Source: SCUN01 sp964343975
GTDB lineage: Bacteria > Acidobacteriota > Vicinamibacteria > Vicinamibacterales > SCN-69-37
Assembly (NCBI GenBank): GCA_964343975.1
Contig: CAYFLU010000010.1
Coordinates: 1 to 35,695 of the forward strand
DNA: 35,695 bases
Reading direction: 5' to 3'
In this document: piece by piece, positions 27,334 to 35,627 of the stretch
How positions within the stretch are numbered: the stretch's first letter is position 1
Layout: every line of letters begins with the position of its first letter
Notes under the pieces: generated by a model
The model's database searches: none
What the model saw: the letters and a program-made list of their open reading frames with translations, nothing else
What the model was told of the DNA's origin: nothing
Made by a program: the position numbers and the translations under genes

Positions 27334-30300
27334 ATGCTGCGCCATCGTCTGCGCTCTGCCAGCCTCTTCGTCCTGTTGGCGGCGTCCCTCGTTCATTCTG
27401 GAATGTCCCTGCGTGCGGCCGCCACGGCGGCCACCGTCGTCGTGAAGCCGTCGGCGATGAACGGTTGGTTCTTCTACGACGATGCGACGAATGCGCTGGG
27501 GGGGCCGGCATCGCTCGTGGCAGGGCCCGTCGGTGCGCCCGCGGGGAGCGGCAGTGTGCGTCTCGGTCCGCTGACGGCGACCAGCGGGACGAACGGAATG
27601 GCGGCGATCGCGACGGTGAACTACGTGGGCACGCCGCTCACGAGCCTCACGTCGTTGAGCTACGCCTCGTTCCAGCCTGGGCCGACGCTGGCGCCGGCGC
27701 TGCAGTTCGACATCAAGTACCGTCCGACCGATTCCGCGTACGGCGGCCGGCTCGTCTTCGAGCCGTATCAGAACGGCGCGGTGACGGTCGGCAGCGGCTG
27801 GCAGACCTGGTTCCCGCTCGCTGGGAAGTGGTGGGCGTCGAAGACGTCGGCGGCCGGCTCGAACGGCCTCTGCCCGCAGAGCAGCCCGTGCACGTGGAAC
27901 GACATCCTCACGGCGTTTCCGTCGGCGCAGATTTCCGGCGCGCTGCTCCTCAAGGCCGGCAGCAACTGGCTCGGCTTTGACGGCAATGCGGACGCGCTCA
28001 CCGTTGGCGTGAACGGCGCGGACACGACCTTCGATTTCGAGCCGGAAACCGGCTGCACGACGGATTGCTATGTGAATGCGTCGACGGGCAACGACGCCTT
28101 CGGCGGCGACACGCCGTCGTCGGCGAAGAAGACGATCGGCGCGGCGCTGGCGCAGGTGCTCACGGGCGGCACGGTGCATGTGGCGGGCGGCACGTACACC
28201 GGTGCGGTGTCGATTACGCGCAGCGTCACGATCGCCGGTGCGATGGCGGGCATCGATCCGCGCCCCGGCCGCAGCGGCACGGAAACGGCGATTGCCGGGC
28301 TGGTCACCATCAACGCATCGGCGGTCACGATCGACGGCGTGTCGATCAGCAACAGCGGCGCCGGGTCGCTGCAGGGCGTGCTCGTGAAGACGGCGGGCAC
28401 GGGCGCGCACATCACGAATACGATCATCGGGCACCTCGCGGCGACGGGCACGAACAACACCGCGCATGCGATCTACCTCGAGAACGGTCCCGACAACGTC
28501 ACGATCGACCACAACGCCATCAGCGCGATCAGCGCCGCGGCGGCGAGCGCGTCGGGCGTGTTGATCGGCGACAGCCTCTCGACCAACCCCAGCACGGGCA
28601 TCAGCATTCACGACAACACGATCGCCGGCGTCTCGAGCGGCACGAAGGGTGCGTATGGCGTGATCGTGAACAACGGCGCCAACGTCGTCGGACCGACGCG
28701 CGGGTATACGCAGGTCACGATTGCGGACAACACGATCAGCGGTCTCACGGGCGGCACGACGATCGGCGCGACGACGGGGTGGGCGCACGCGATCGGTCTC
28801 GAAGCCGACACGCCCGGTGCGGTCGTGACTGGCAATGCGATCAGCAACGTGATCGATCAGAATCCGTTGCCCCTGCCGGATGCGATCGCCGTGTATTTCG
28901 AAGCGAACGGTGGGTTTGCGTCGTCGACCGTGTCGAACAACACGTTTGATGGCGTCGCCTTCGGTGTGAGCTTGAGCACGGCGATGCTGCAGGCGCAGTT
29001 GCCGGGCGCGGTGGTGGCCTCGTGCAACTGGTGGGGCGATGCGAGCGGGCCGAACCTCTTGACGGTGTCGGGCCTGAATGTCGTGCAGAACGGTCCGGGC
29101 ACGGGCGCGTATACGAGCGCGCAGGTCTCGTTCCATCCGTGGAAGGTTGCGCCGAACGGTCCGTGCACGGGCGGTATTCCGGTGTGTCAGGTGGGGTCGT
29201 ATCTCGCGTCGCCGAATGACCTCACGTGCACGTTTGCGAGCCCCGGGCACTACGTTGATCAGCCGGGCGCGACCTCGGAGACGGCCTGCCCGATCGGCAC
29301 GTTCTCGGCGATTGCCGGGGCGGCACAGTGCCAGCTTGCGACGCCCGGCACGTTTGTCGACACCACAGGCGCGGTGTCCGCGACGGCGTGCGCGCCGGGC
29401 AGCTATCAGCCCAGCGCCGGCGCGAGCACGTGCATCCTCGCGGACGCGGGATACGCGGTGCCGTTCTCGGGGTCTGCGGTGCAGCAGGCGTGTCCGGTGG
29501 GCACCTTCTCGAATCAGCCGGGGGCGACGTCGTGTCAGGCCGCCTCGGTGTGTCATGCGGGTCAGTACGTTGCGGTGCCGGCGTCGGGTGTGAACGACGC
29601 GATCTGCGCGGACGCACCGGCGGGCTCCTACACCGATACGGACAACCAACTCGCGCCGACGGCGTGCGCGCTCGGCACGTTCCAGCCGAACTCCGGACAG
29701 ACGTCGTGCCTGATCGCGCCCATCGGCTCGCATGTATCGACGACCGGGGCGACCGTGGCGCCGCCGTGCGCGCCCGGCACCTACTCGGATCACACCGGTG
29801 CCGTGCTCTGCACCGCGTCGCCGGCCGGTTCGTTTGCGGCGGGTCCTGGCGGGGGTCCGGGGGCGACGCACGCGACGTTGTGTCCGGCCGGTGAACATCA
29901 GCCGAACACGGGGCAGTCGCACTGCCTGACCGCGCAGCCGGGCACGTTCTCGCCGCTGCCCGGCGCGGTGCAGGCGCAGGTGTGTCCGCTGGGCACGTAT
30001 CAGCCGCAGGCGGGGCAGACGAGCTGCCTCGCCGCGGATCCGGGTTTCTTCGTCGGCGTCACCGGTGCGGCCGCGCAGAACGCGTGCCCGGTCGGCACGT
30101 TCTCGAACGCGGCGGGTGCGGCGTCGTGCAACGCGGCGACCGTGTGCAGCGTCGGGCAGTATCAGGTGTCGCCCGCGACATCGACGCATGACGCGACGTG
30201 CGCGGCGGTGACGGTGTGTCACGCCGGCCAGTACGTGGCGACGCCGGCCACGGCGACAAGCGATGCGGTGTGTGCCTTCACGCCGGCGGGTTCGTACACC

Positions 30301-31608
30301 AACACCGACAACGCGCCCGCGCCGGTCAGTTGTCCGATTGGCTACTACCAGCCGGCGGACGGCGCGAACCAGTGCCTGCCGGCGCAGCCGGGGACGTTCG
30401 TGTCGTCGACGGGCGCATCGGCGGCCACGCCCTGCACACCCGGTTCGTATCAGGACGGCACGGCGGCGGCGTCATGTAAGCCGGCGCAGCCGGGATCGTT
30501 CGTGAGCACGGCCGGCGCCGCCGTCGCGCAGACGTGTCCGATCGGCACGTTCTCTGATCACGCGGGCGCGACGATCTGCACGCAGGCGCCCGCCGGCACC
30601 TTCGTGGCGATCGCCGGTGCCGCGGCCGCGCAGTCGTGTCCGATCGGCTTCTATCAGCCGAACGCCGGCCAGTCGTCGTGCCTGCCGGCGCAGCCCGGCT
30701 CATTCGTGTCGTCGACGGGCGCTGCCACCGCGCAGCTCTGCCCGGCGGGCAGCTATCAGGATCAGTCGGCGGCCGCGAGCTGCAAGCCGTCGCCGGCGGG
30801 CTTCTACGTGCCCACAGCTGGTGCCGCGTTCGCAACCGCGTGCCCGGTCGGTACGACCTCGGGCGTCGGCGCGACGTCGTGCACGCCGGTGGCGCCGCCG
30901 ACGTTCTCGAATGTGCCGGCCAACATCACGACAACCGCCACGAGCGCGGCCGGCGCGTCGGTGACGTATGTGAAGCCGACCGCGCGCGATTTCAACAGCG
31001 TGTCGGTGCCGGTGTCGTGCGCACCGGCCTCGGGCGCCACGTTCCCGATCGGCACCACGACGGTGACGTGCACGGCGACCGACAGCTACACGCGCACGGC
31101 CACGGCGTCATTCACGGTGACGGTGAACGACGTCACGACGCCGGGCTCGATGACCGGCGAGGGCGTGGTGAAGAACGGCGATGACCGCTACCACTTCGAC
31201 TTCACGGTCCGCGAGCAGGCGAGCGGCGAGCGCGGCCGTTTCTCGCTCGAGATCAACTACGCGAAGCGCGTGGTGCTCGACAATCGCGGCCGGCCGCAGA
31301 CGGTCACGCCGCAGGACGCGACGTTCCGTTCCACGGGCGTCACGTTCGTGACGTTCAGTGACGATCCGACGATTCGTCCGGGGCGTGCGCCGCGGCCGCA
31401 GGTCGACACGGTGCTCTTCACGGGGACGGGCGTGTGGAACGGTCGAGCCGGCTACACGTATGAAGTGCGGGCGCAGGACTCGGGCGAACCGGGCCGGCAC
31501 CGCGAGTCGATCTCGATCGTGATTCGTGATGGCGCAGGCGCGATCGTCGCGCAGGCCAGCGGGGATCTGGCGGGCGGCAACGTGCAGTCGGGCCGCATCC
31601 GCCACTAA
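27334..31608 (+). CDS. Very large secreted protein: beta-helix, Cys cassettes, HYR-like and C-terminal beta domain
   Basis: The 1424-residue protein has a signal peptide (1-30). It continues with a beta-rich N-domain to about 240 and a right-handed beta-helix to about 610 (repeated TIDHNAISAIS and TIADNTISGLT type turns). From C618 to C1183 there are about 18 cassettes of the form CPxGTF-x(5-13)-C, like the ephrin-receptor-type (GCC2/GCC3) modules of eukaryotic and some bacterial surface proteins. An HYR-like domain (about 1187-1270) contains VPANITTTAT and TTTVTCTATDSYT. A final 150-residue beta domain starts GSMTGEGVVKNGDDRYHF. GGAG at 27324-27327 supports ATG 27334 over an in-frame GTG at 27319. 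The likely role is an extracellular adhesin or matrix-binding protein. No catalytic motif is certain. Confidence 0.85.
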   Translation: MLRHRLRSASLFVLLAASLVHSGMSLRAAATAATVVVKPSAMNGWFFYDDATNALGGPASLVAGPVGAPAGSGSVRLGPLTATSGTNGMAAIATVNYVGTPLTSLTSLSYASFQPGPTLAPALQFDIKYRPTDSAYGGRLVFEPYQNGAVTVGSGWQTWFPLAGKWWASKTSAAGSNGLCPQSSPCTWNDILTAFPSAQISGALLLKAGSNWLGFDGNADALTVGVNGADTTFDFEPETGCTTDCYVNASTGNDAFGGDTPSSAKKTIGAALAQVLTGGTVHVAGGTYTGAVSITRSVTIAGAMAGIDPRPGRSGTETAIAGLVTINASAVTIDGVSISNSGAGSLQGVLVKTAGTGAHITNTIIGHLAATGTNNTAHAIYLENGPDNVTIDHNAISAISAAAASASGVLIGDSLSTNPSTGISIHDNTIAGVSSGTKGAYGVIVNNGANVVGPTRGYTQVTIADNTISGLTGGTTIGATTGWAHAIGLEADTPGAVVTGNAISNVIDQNPLPLPDAIAVYFEANGGFASSTVSNNTFDGVAFGVSLSTAMLQAQLPGAVVASCNWWGDASGPNLLTVSGLNVVQNGPGTGAYTSAQVSFHPWKVAPNGPCTGGIPVCQVGSYLASPNDLTCTFASPGHYVDQPGATSETACPIGTFSAIAGAAQCQLATPGTFVDTTGAVSATACAPGSYQPSAGASTCILADAGYAVPFSGSAVQQACPVGTFSNQPGATSCQAASVCHAGQYVAVPASGVNDAICADAPAGSYTDTDNQLAPTACALGTFQPNSGQTSCLIAPIGSHVSTTGATVAPPCAPGTYSDHTGAVLCTASPAGSFAAGPGGGPGATHATLCPAGEHQPNTGQSHCLTAQPGTFSPLPGAVQAQVCPLGTYQPQAGQTSCLAADPGFFVGVTGAAAQNACPVGTFSNAAGAASCNAATVCSVGQYQVSPATSTHDATCAAVTVCHAGQYVATPATATSDAVCAFTPAGSYTNTDNAPAPVSCPIGYYQPADGANQCLPAQPGTFVSSTGASAATPCTPGSYQDGTAAASCKPAQPGSFVSTAGAAVAQTCPIGTFSDHAGATICTQAPAGTFVAIAGAAAAQSCPIGFYQPNAGQSSCLPAQPGSFVSSTGAATAQLCPAGSYQDQSAAASCKPSPAGFYVPTAGAAFATACPVGTTSGVGATSCTPVAPPTFSNVPANITTTATSAAGASVTYVKPTARDFNSVSVPVSCAPASGATFPIGTTTVTCTATDSYTRTATASFTVTVNDVTTPGSMTGEGVVKNGDDRYHFDFTVREQASGERGRFSLEINYAKRVVLDNRGRPQTVTPQDATFRSTGVTFVTFSDDPTIRPGRAPRPQVDTVLFTGTGVWNGRAGYTYEVRAQDSGEPGRHRESISIVIRDGAGAIVAQASGDLAGGNVQSGRIRH
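29185..30882 (+). repeat. Coding array of about 18 two-cysteine cassettes
   Basis: This part of the large secreted gene encodes repeated units of about 30-35 residues. Each has a C-x-x-G-[TSQ]-[FY] opening, a closing cysteine 12-18 residues on, and a linker such as PAQPGTFVSSTGA. Some copies are nearly identical at the protein level (the linkers encoded near 30378 and 30690), which points to recent duplication. Three longer cassettes of the CHAGQY/CSVGQY type interrupt the regular ones, near 29551, 30147 and 30219. It is a protein-level repeat, not a CRISPR. Confidence 0.85.
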
Positions 31609-31624
31609 CGCGGGGTACACATAT

Positions 31625-31668
31625 GGCGGTGACGCGACGGGCCGGCTCCGGTCCGTTGCGTTACCGCC
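31625..31668. terminator. Bidirectional terminator between convergent genes
   Basis: A stem of 16 pairs joins 31625-31640 with 31653-31668, with two G-U pairs on the plus-strand RNA and the rest Watson-Crick. It lies 17 bases after the stop of the cysteine-cassette gene and covers the stop codon (31661-31663) of the convergent S1-like protease. The position and symmetry fit termination from both sides. Confidence 0.65.
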
Positions 31669-32584
31669 GGTTCTTCCAGATCCGCTCTTCCCACTCCGCG
31701 CGGTTGAACGTCTTGGCGATGTCCACGATCAGCTGCGCCTTCCACACATAACCTAACTGCAGTGAATCGCCGGGCATCGGTGTGACCGGTTCGCCGTAGG
31801 CGTTGTTGTCGCTGCGCGGGCGCACGGTGCGCATGGCCGAGAAGATGCCGAGCAGCTTGCGCTGATTGCCGGTCAACATCCCGCCACCTTCGGATTCGTA
31901 CACGCCGTTGGCCACGCCGACGGCCGGCGCACCCGACATGCCGGGGAACGCCGAGACATCGAGCAGGAACACCGGCTGCCCCTGGAAGTCGACATCGGGT
32001 TCGGTGGCCAGATGCCCGGTCTTCCAGACCGGCAGGAAGTTGCGCGTGTCGAAGAAGCCGTAGGGATAACCGAGCAGCACGGCCTGTGACGAGGGGCGCA
32101 CGCGCATGTCGATCATCGTGTGCGCTTCGGAGAATGCGGAGAGCTGGCCCTTGCCGTCGTAGAGCTGCGGCACGAGCGGCACGAGCACGACATCGGCTTC
32201 CGGAATCTGACGGTTCTGGATCCAGATCGGCTCGTTGTTCTTCGTGTAGAGCGGGATGTTCACCGGAAAGTAGTTGGCCGGATCTTCGCGCGACGCGTGG
32301 AAGTAGAACTGCAGGCGATCGCCCTGCGGGCGCGCATTCGACATCGGATCGTTGCCGGTGACCACGTGGTAGTTGGTCACGAGGAAGACCATGTCGATGT
32401 CGGTGCCGTTCGGTTTGGTGGTCGCGTAGAGAAAGCCCGTGCCCTGTGAGACCTGCCGCGTGCCGTTGATCAGCAGCGTGGGGGTCGTCATGAGCGACAT
32501 CGCGTCGAGCCGGCCCTGACGGGCGGCGAGCGGGGTCGTGGCCGCCAGCGCCAGCGCGGCGAGGAGCGTGAGCGCGGATCTCAT
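31661..32584 (-). CDS. Secreted trypsin-like (S1 fold) serine protease
   Basis: The 307-residue protein has a clear signal peptide (1-21, RSALTLLAALALAATTPLAA). The predicted catalytic triad is H73 in LVTNYHVVTG, D131 in EADVVLVPL and S217 in FPGMSGAPAVG, in the order and spacing of chymotrypsin-fold proteases. It has no PDZ domain, unlike DegP. The frame is open upstream to 32791, but that region is the AraC gene on another frame; the signal peptide fixes ATG 32584. It lies 35 bases downstream of the AraC-type regulator on the same strand and may be cotranscribed with it. The substrate is unknown. Confidence 0.85.
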   Translation of the reverse strand: MRSALTLLAALALAATTPLAARQGRLDAMSLMTTPTLLINGTRQVSQGTGFLYATTKPNGTDIDMVFLVTNYHVVTGNDPMSNARPQGDRLQFYFHASREDPANYFPVNIPLYTKNNEPIWIQNRQIPEADVVLVPLVPQLYDGKGQLSAFSEAHTMIDMRVRPSSQAVLLGYPYGFFDTRNFLPVWKTGHLATEPDVDFQGQPVFLLDVSAFPGMSGAPAVGVANGVYESEGGGMLTGNQRKLLGIFSAMRTVRPRSDNNAYGEPVTPMPGDSLQLGYVWKAQLIVDIAKTFNRAEWEERIWKNRR

Positions 32585-32599
32585 GCTTGAGACATTACA

Positions 32600-32616
32600 C
32601 CGGCTCGATGAGCCGG
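32600..32616 (-). terminator. Short hairpin between the AraC regulator and the protease
   Basis: Seven-base arms 32600-32606 and 32610-32616 pair perfectly around a three-base loop. The hairpin starts four bases after the AraC stop codon and ends 15 bases before the protease ATG. It may attenuate readthrough into the protease or affect its translation. The arms are short, so chance is possible. Confidence 0.35.
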
Positions 32617-32619
32617 CGG

Positions 32620-33564
32620 TTAGCGCGCGAGCGCCATGCCGTCGCGGCGGAAGGCGCCGGGCGCCAGGCCCATCCAACGTTTGAAGGCTTTGCTGAAGGC
32701 GGCCTCGGCGTCGTAGCCGACCTTGGCGGCGACCGCAGCGACCGTGTCGCCGCCCGCGCGGAGCAGGCGCGAGGCGCGTTGCATCCGCCACCGCGTGAGA
32801 TACGTGAGCGGCGGTTCTTCGACCAGTTCACTGAAGCGCGCCGCAAACGCCGAGCGCGACATCGCGACCGCTTCGGCCAGCGACTCGACGGTCCACGGAT
32901 CGCCGGGCCGTTCGTGAATGAGCGCGAGCGCGCGGCCGATCTGCGGATCCGACAAGGCGCGGAGCCAGCCCTTGGCCTCGGCACCGCTCTGCGCCACGTG
33001 CGCGCGGATCGCCTGCACGAAGAGGATGTCGGCGAGCCGGCTCACGATTGTCGAGGCGCCCGGTTGTCCCGACAGCATCTCGGTGGCGATGAACTGCAGG
33101 CACGCATCGAGCCACGGCTGCGGCGTGCCCTGATCGCCGCGAATGTGAATCATCGCCGGCAGCGACTGGAGTAACGGGTTGGCCGGGCCATCTTCGAACT
33201 CGAAGCGACCGCCAATGATCGACGTCAGCGCACCGCCACCGCCCCAGGCAAAGACGCCGCCGGGCTGACAGCCCTGCTGCTTCGGGCAGCCCTGCAGGAC
33301 CGTGTCGAACGAGGTCAGCGGTGTATCGAGCGAATCGCGCACCGTGTGGGCGTGTCCGTGGGGCAGGAGCACGAAGTCGCCCCCGGCAATCTGCACCGGC
33401 CCGGGGCCCCCTTCGAGCTCGAGCCAGCAAGTGCCGCGCGTGACGACGAAGAAGCCGGGCGACTTGGGGGCCTTGCTCAGTCCCCACGGCGCGGTCAGTT
33501 CGATCCGCCCGGAGAGCAGACCCTTCACGTGAATGGCTTCGAGTGCGTCGGTCAGGACATCCAT
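32620..33564 (-). CDS. AraC family regulator with N-terminal cupin domain
   Basis: The 314-residue regulator has an N-terminal cupin (about 10-190, Cupin_6-like, with FFVVTRGTCWLELEG and GDFVLLPHGHAHTV). A C-terminal AraC DNA-binding domain with two helix-turn-helix motifs covers about 205-310, including WTVESLAEAVAMSRSAFAARF and VAAVAAKVGYDAEAAFSKAF. A CPKQQGC motif near residue 93 has two cysteines five apart (a third follows at CQPGG), as in redox- or aldehyde-linked members of this family. It probably responds to a small molecule and controls a neighbouring gene: the downstream protease, or the divergent outer-membrane protein 121 bases away. The ATG at 33564 is well placed. Confidence 0.93.
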   Translation of the reverse strand: MDVLTDALEAIHVKGLLSGRIELTAPWGLSKAPKSPGFFVVTRGTCWLELEGGPGPVQIAGGDFVLLPHGHAHTVRDSLDTPLTSFDTVLQGCPKQQGCQPGGVFAWGGGGALTSIIGGRFEFEDGPANPLLQSLPAMIHIRGDQGTPQPWLDACLQFIATEMLSGQPGASTIVSRLADILFVQAIRAHVAQSGAEAKGWLRALSDPQIGRALALIHERPGDPWTVESLAEAVAMSRSAFAARFSELVEEPPLTYLTRWRMQRASRLLRAGGDTVAAVAAKVGYDAEAAFSKAFKRWMGLAPGAFRRDGMALAR

Positions 33565-33685
33565 GGTGTGCGTCGCCTAATAATGTTCGTTCGTCCCATT
33601 ATGGATCAATAGGAAGGACGTAAAGACAAGAAGTTTGGACAATTCATCATCGTAAATCCACGTTGTGGTCTCGTATGTTCAGATC
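33565..33685. promoter_or_regulatory. Divergent intergenic region, AraC regulator / outer-membrane protein
   Basis: This 121-base gap is visibly richer in A/T than its flanks. It holds an inverted pair ATAATG (33580-33585) and CATTAT (33597-33602), a candidate regulator half-site pair or minus-strand promoter part. On the plus strand TATGTT at 33674-33679 resembles a -10 box and would start RNA almost at the ATG at 33686, which has no Shine-Dalgarno. No convincing -35 box is seen for either strand. Confidence 0.35.
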
Positions 33686-34309
33686 ATGACAAACAAACTG
33701 AGTGCTTTGGTCGTGGACGGTGTGGCCACGCTGGTCTTCGCGGCTCCCGTGTTCGCGCAGTCCGGCTCGACGTCCCCCGCGGGATCGACGGAGGCGGGAG
33801 TGGTCCTGGCGGTGTCGGGCGGCGGGTTGAGCTCGGCGGTGGACCTCAATGACGCCGGCACGGCGAACTTCAAGACCGGGTTCAACGTGGGCGGCGCGCT
33901 CGGGTATCAGTTCAACCCGAACGTGGAAGTGCGGGCGACCTACGCGTTTGGTCGCTCGTCAACGGCCGGCACGGCGCTGCCGGCTTCGATCGTGGCGGGC
34001 ACCAAACTGAACCGTCACTACTACGGCGCGGAGCTGAAGCTCAACGCGCCGGTGGCTGGAGGCATCACGCCGTATCTGCTCCTCGGGGGCGGCGCGGTGA
34101 CGTTCCAGCCCGACACGACGCCGTCGCAGGACAGCTTCACCAAGGCGGCGGGCAAGGCCGGTGTGGGCGTGAGCTACGTGATCCCATCGTCGAACATCTC
34201 GGTGTTCGTCGAGGGCTCGGGCTGGGCCTACGGCTTCGACAAGTACACCTTCGACAAGACCCAGTTCGATCTCACGTGGAGCGGCGGGTTCTCGATCAAG
34301 TTCAAGTAA
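33686..34309 (+). CDS. Small outer-membrane beta-barrel protein
   Basis: The 207-residue protein has a signal peptide (1-25, ending PVFAQ) and alternating strands typical of an eight-stranded barrel. Examples are VGGALGYQFNPNVEVRATYA, HYYGAELKLNAPV and YLLLGGGAVTF, and it ends LTWSGGFSIKFK. It resembles the opacity/OmpA-like porin fold. The final residue is lysine, preceded by phenylalanine. An in-frame GTG at 33665 would add seven residues and spoil the signal peptide, so ATG 33686 is preferred. It is divergent from the AraC regulator and ends in a clear terminator. The function is not readable. Confidence 0.8.
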   Translation: MTNKLSALVVDGVATLVFAAPVFAQSGSTSPAGSTEAGVVLAVSGGGLSSAVDLNDAGTANFKTGFNVGGALGYQFNPNVEVRATYAFGRSSTAGTALPASIVAGTKLNRHYYGAELKLNAPVAGGITPYLLLGGGAVTFQPDTTPSQDSFTKAAGKAGVGVSYVIPSSNISVFVEGSGWAYGFDKYTFDKTQFDLTWSGGFSIKFK

Positions 34310-34346
34310 CGGCGTCAGTTCGACGTCAAAGTGACCGTTAGTGGAC

Positions 34347-34373
34347 GACCCGTGGCCCAATGGGCCACGGGTC
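34347..34373 (+). terminator. Terminator hairpin after the outer-membrane protein
   Basis: Twelve-base arms 34347-34358 and 34362-34373 pair perfectly around AAT, 38 bases after the stop codon. The following bases (AGGTATTGTTAG) are only moderately U-rich. It separates the barrel protein from the efflux operon, indicating separate transcription. Confidence 0.7.
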
Positions 34374-34439
34374 AGGTATTGTTAGAAGGTTCCCGACATC
34401 TCGACAAAGCCTGCCGGGCCCTAACTTCTTTATATCTGG

Positions 34440-35627
34440 ATGGATTTGATGACCCCTGTGAAGGACGCGCTATCTCTATTTCCTGTCCGATTCCGGCACG
34501 CCGCGGGTGCGGCGATGGCTGTGACGATGATCGGCGCCGCGGCGTGCGGCGGTGGCGCTCCGGCGCCGGCGGCGGGCGGCCCTCCCGGGGGCATGGCCAT
34601 GCCGGTGGAAATTCAGACGCTCGACGCCAAGCCCGTGGATCAGATCACGGAGTTCGTCAGCACGGTGAAGTCGCTCCAGTCGACCACCGTGGTGCCGCAG
34701 GCGGAAGGCTACCTGACGAAAGTGCTCGTGAAAGCCGGTGACCGCGTGACCGCCGGGATGCCGCTCTTCGAGATCGACTCGACGTCGCAGCAGGCGCTCG
34801 TGGCGAACCTGCAGTCGGTGCGTGCGGCGCGCGAGTCGGACCTGTCGCTCGCCAAGCAGCGCGCGGCGCGCGCGAAGGCGCTGCTCGATGCCGGCGCCGG
34901 TCCGTTGCAGGACGTGGAGGCGGCGAACGCGGCGGTGCAGTCGGCCGATGCGCAGTTGAAGAGCCTCGACGAGCAGATCAAGCAGCAGAAGAACGAACTC
35001 GGCTACTACAAGGTCACGGCCTCGGTGGCCGGCGTGCTCGGTGATATTCCGGTGCGCCAGGGCGACCGCGTGACGCGCGCGACTAAGCTCACGTCGATCG
35101 AGTCGGGCGGTGGCCTCGAGATCTACATCCAGGTGCCCGTGCAGCAGGCGCCGAAGCTCAAGCTCGGGCTGCCGGTGCAGGTGCTGACCGACGACGGCAG
35201 CGCGCCGACGACGGAGCATGTGACGTTCATTGCGCCGAGCGTGGACGACAGCACGCAGACGGTGCTCGTGAAGGCGGCCGTGCGCGCCACCAAGGGCCTG
35301 CGCACCGATCAGTTCGTGCGCACGCGCGTGGTGTGGTCGACCTCGCCCGCGCTCACCGTGCAGACCACGGCGGTGATGCGTGTGGCGGGCCAGTATTTCG
35401 TGTACGTCGCGACCGCCGGTGAGAAAGGCGGCCTCACGGCGCACCAGACGAGCGTGGAACTCGGCGACATCGTGAGCAACGCGTACGTCGTGAAGAGCGG
35501 CGTGAAGGCGGGCGACAAGGTGATCGTGGGCGGCATCCAGAAGATCGCCGACGGCATGCCCGTGATGGCGGGCCCGCCGCCCGGTGCGCCGGGTGCGGCC
35601 GCGCAGAAGCCGGCGGAGGGGAAGTAA
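34440..35627 (+). CDS. RND efflux periplasmic adaptor (membrane fusion protein), lipoprotein
   Basis: The 395-residue protein has a basic N-region and a lipoprotein-like signal ending MIGAAAC, with C36 the likely lipid attachment site. It shows the adaptor layout: a first beta-barrel/lipoyl half (TVKSLQSTTVVPQAEGYLTKVLVKAGDRV), an alpha-helical hairpin at about 120-185 rich in Ala/Gln/Glu, the second lipoyl half (YKVTASVAGVLGDIPVRQGD), and membrane-proximal domains. It would bridge an inner-membrane RND pump and a TolC-like channel. ATG 34449 is an alternative start, and neither has a strong Shine-Dalgarno. The pump gene follows immediately. No TolC-type gene is in view. Confidence 0.92.
   Translation: MDLMTPVKDALSLFPVRFRHAAGAAMAVTMIGAAACGGGAPAPAAGGPPGGMAMPVEIQTLDAKPVDQITEFVSTVKSLQSTTVVPQAEGYLTKVLVKAGDRVTAGMPLFEIDSTSQQALVANLQSVRAARESDLSLAKQRAARAKALLDAGAGPLQDVEAANAAVQSADAQLKSLDEQIKQQKNELGYYKVTASVAGVLGDIPVRQGDRVTRATKLTSIESGGGLEIYIQVPVQQAPKLKLGLPVQVLTDDGSAPTTEHVTFIAPSVDDSTQTVLVKAAVRATKGLRTDQFVRTRVVWSTSPALTVQTTAVMRVAGQYFVYVATAGEKGGLTAHQTSVELGDIVSNAYVVKSGVKAGDKVIVGGIQKIADGMPVMAGPPPGAPGAAAQKPAEGK

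Noticed and set aside
27253..30222. 989-codon open frame antisense to the cysteine-cassette gene
   Set aside because: Extremely Arg-rich translation with no recognisable motif, opposite a gene with a signal peptide and ordered domains.
29185..30882. Regularly spaced repeats that could suggest a CRISPR array
   Set aside because: The periodicity is at protein level in one open frame, units vary in DNA sequence and length, and no cas genes are near.
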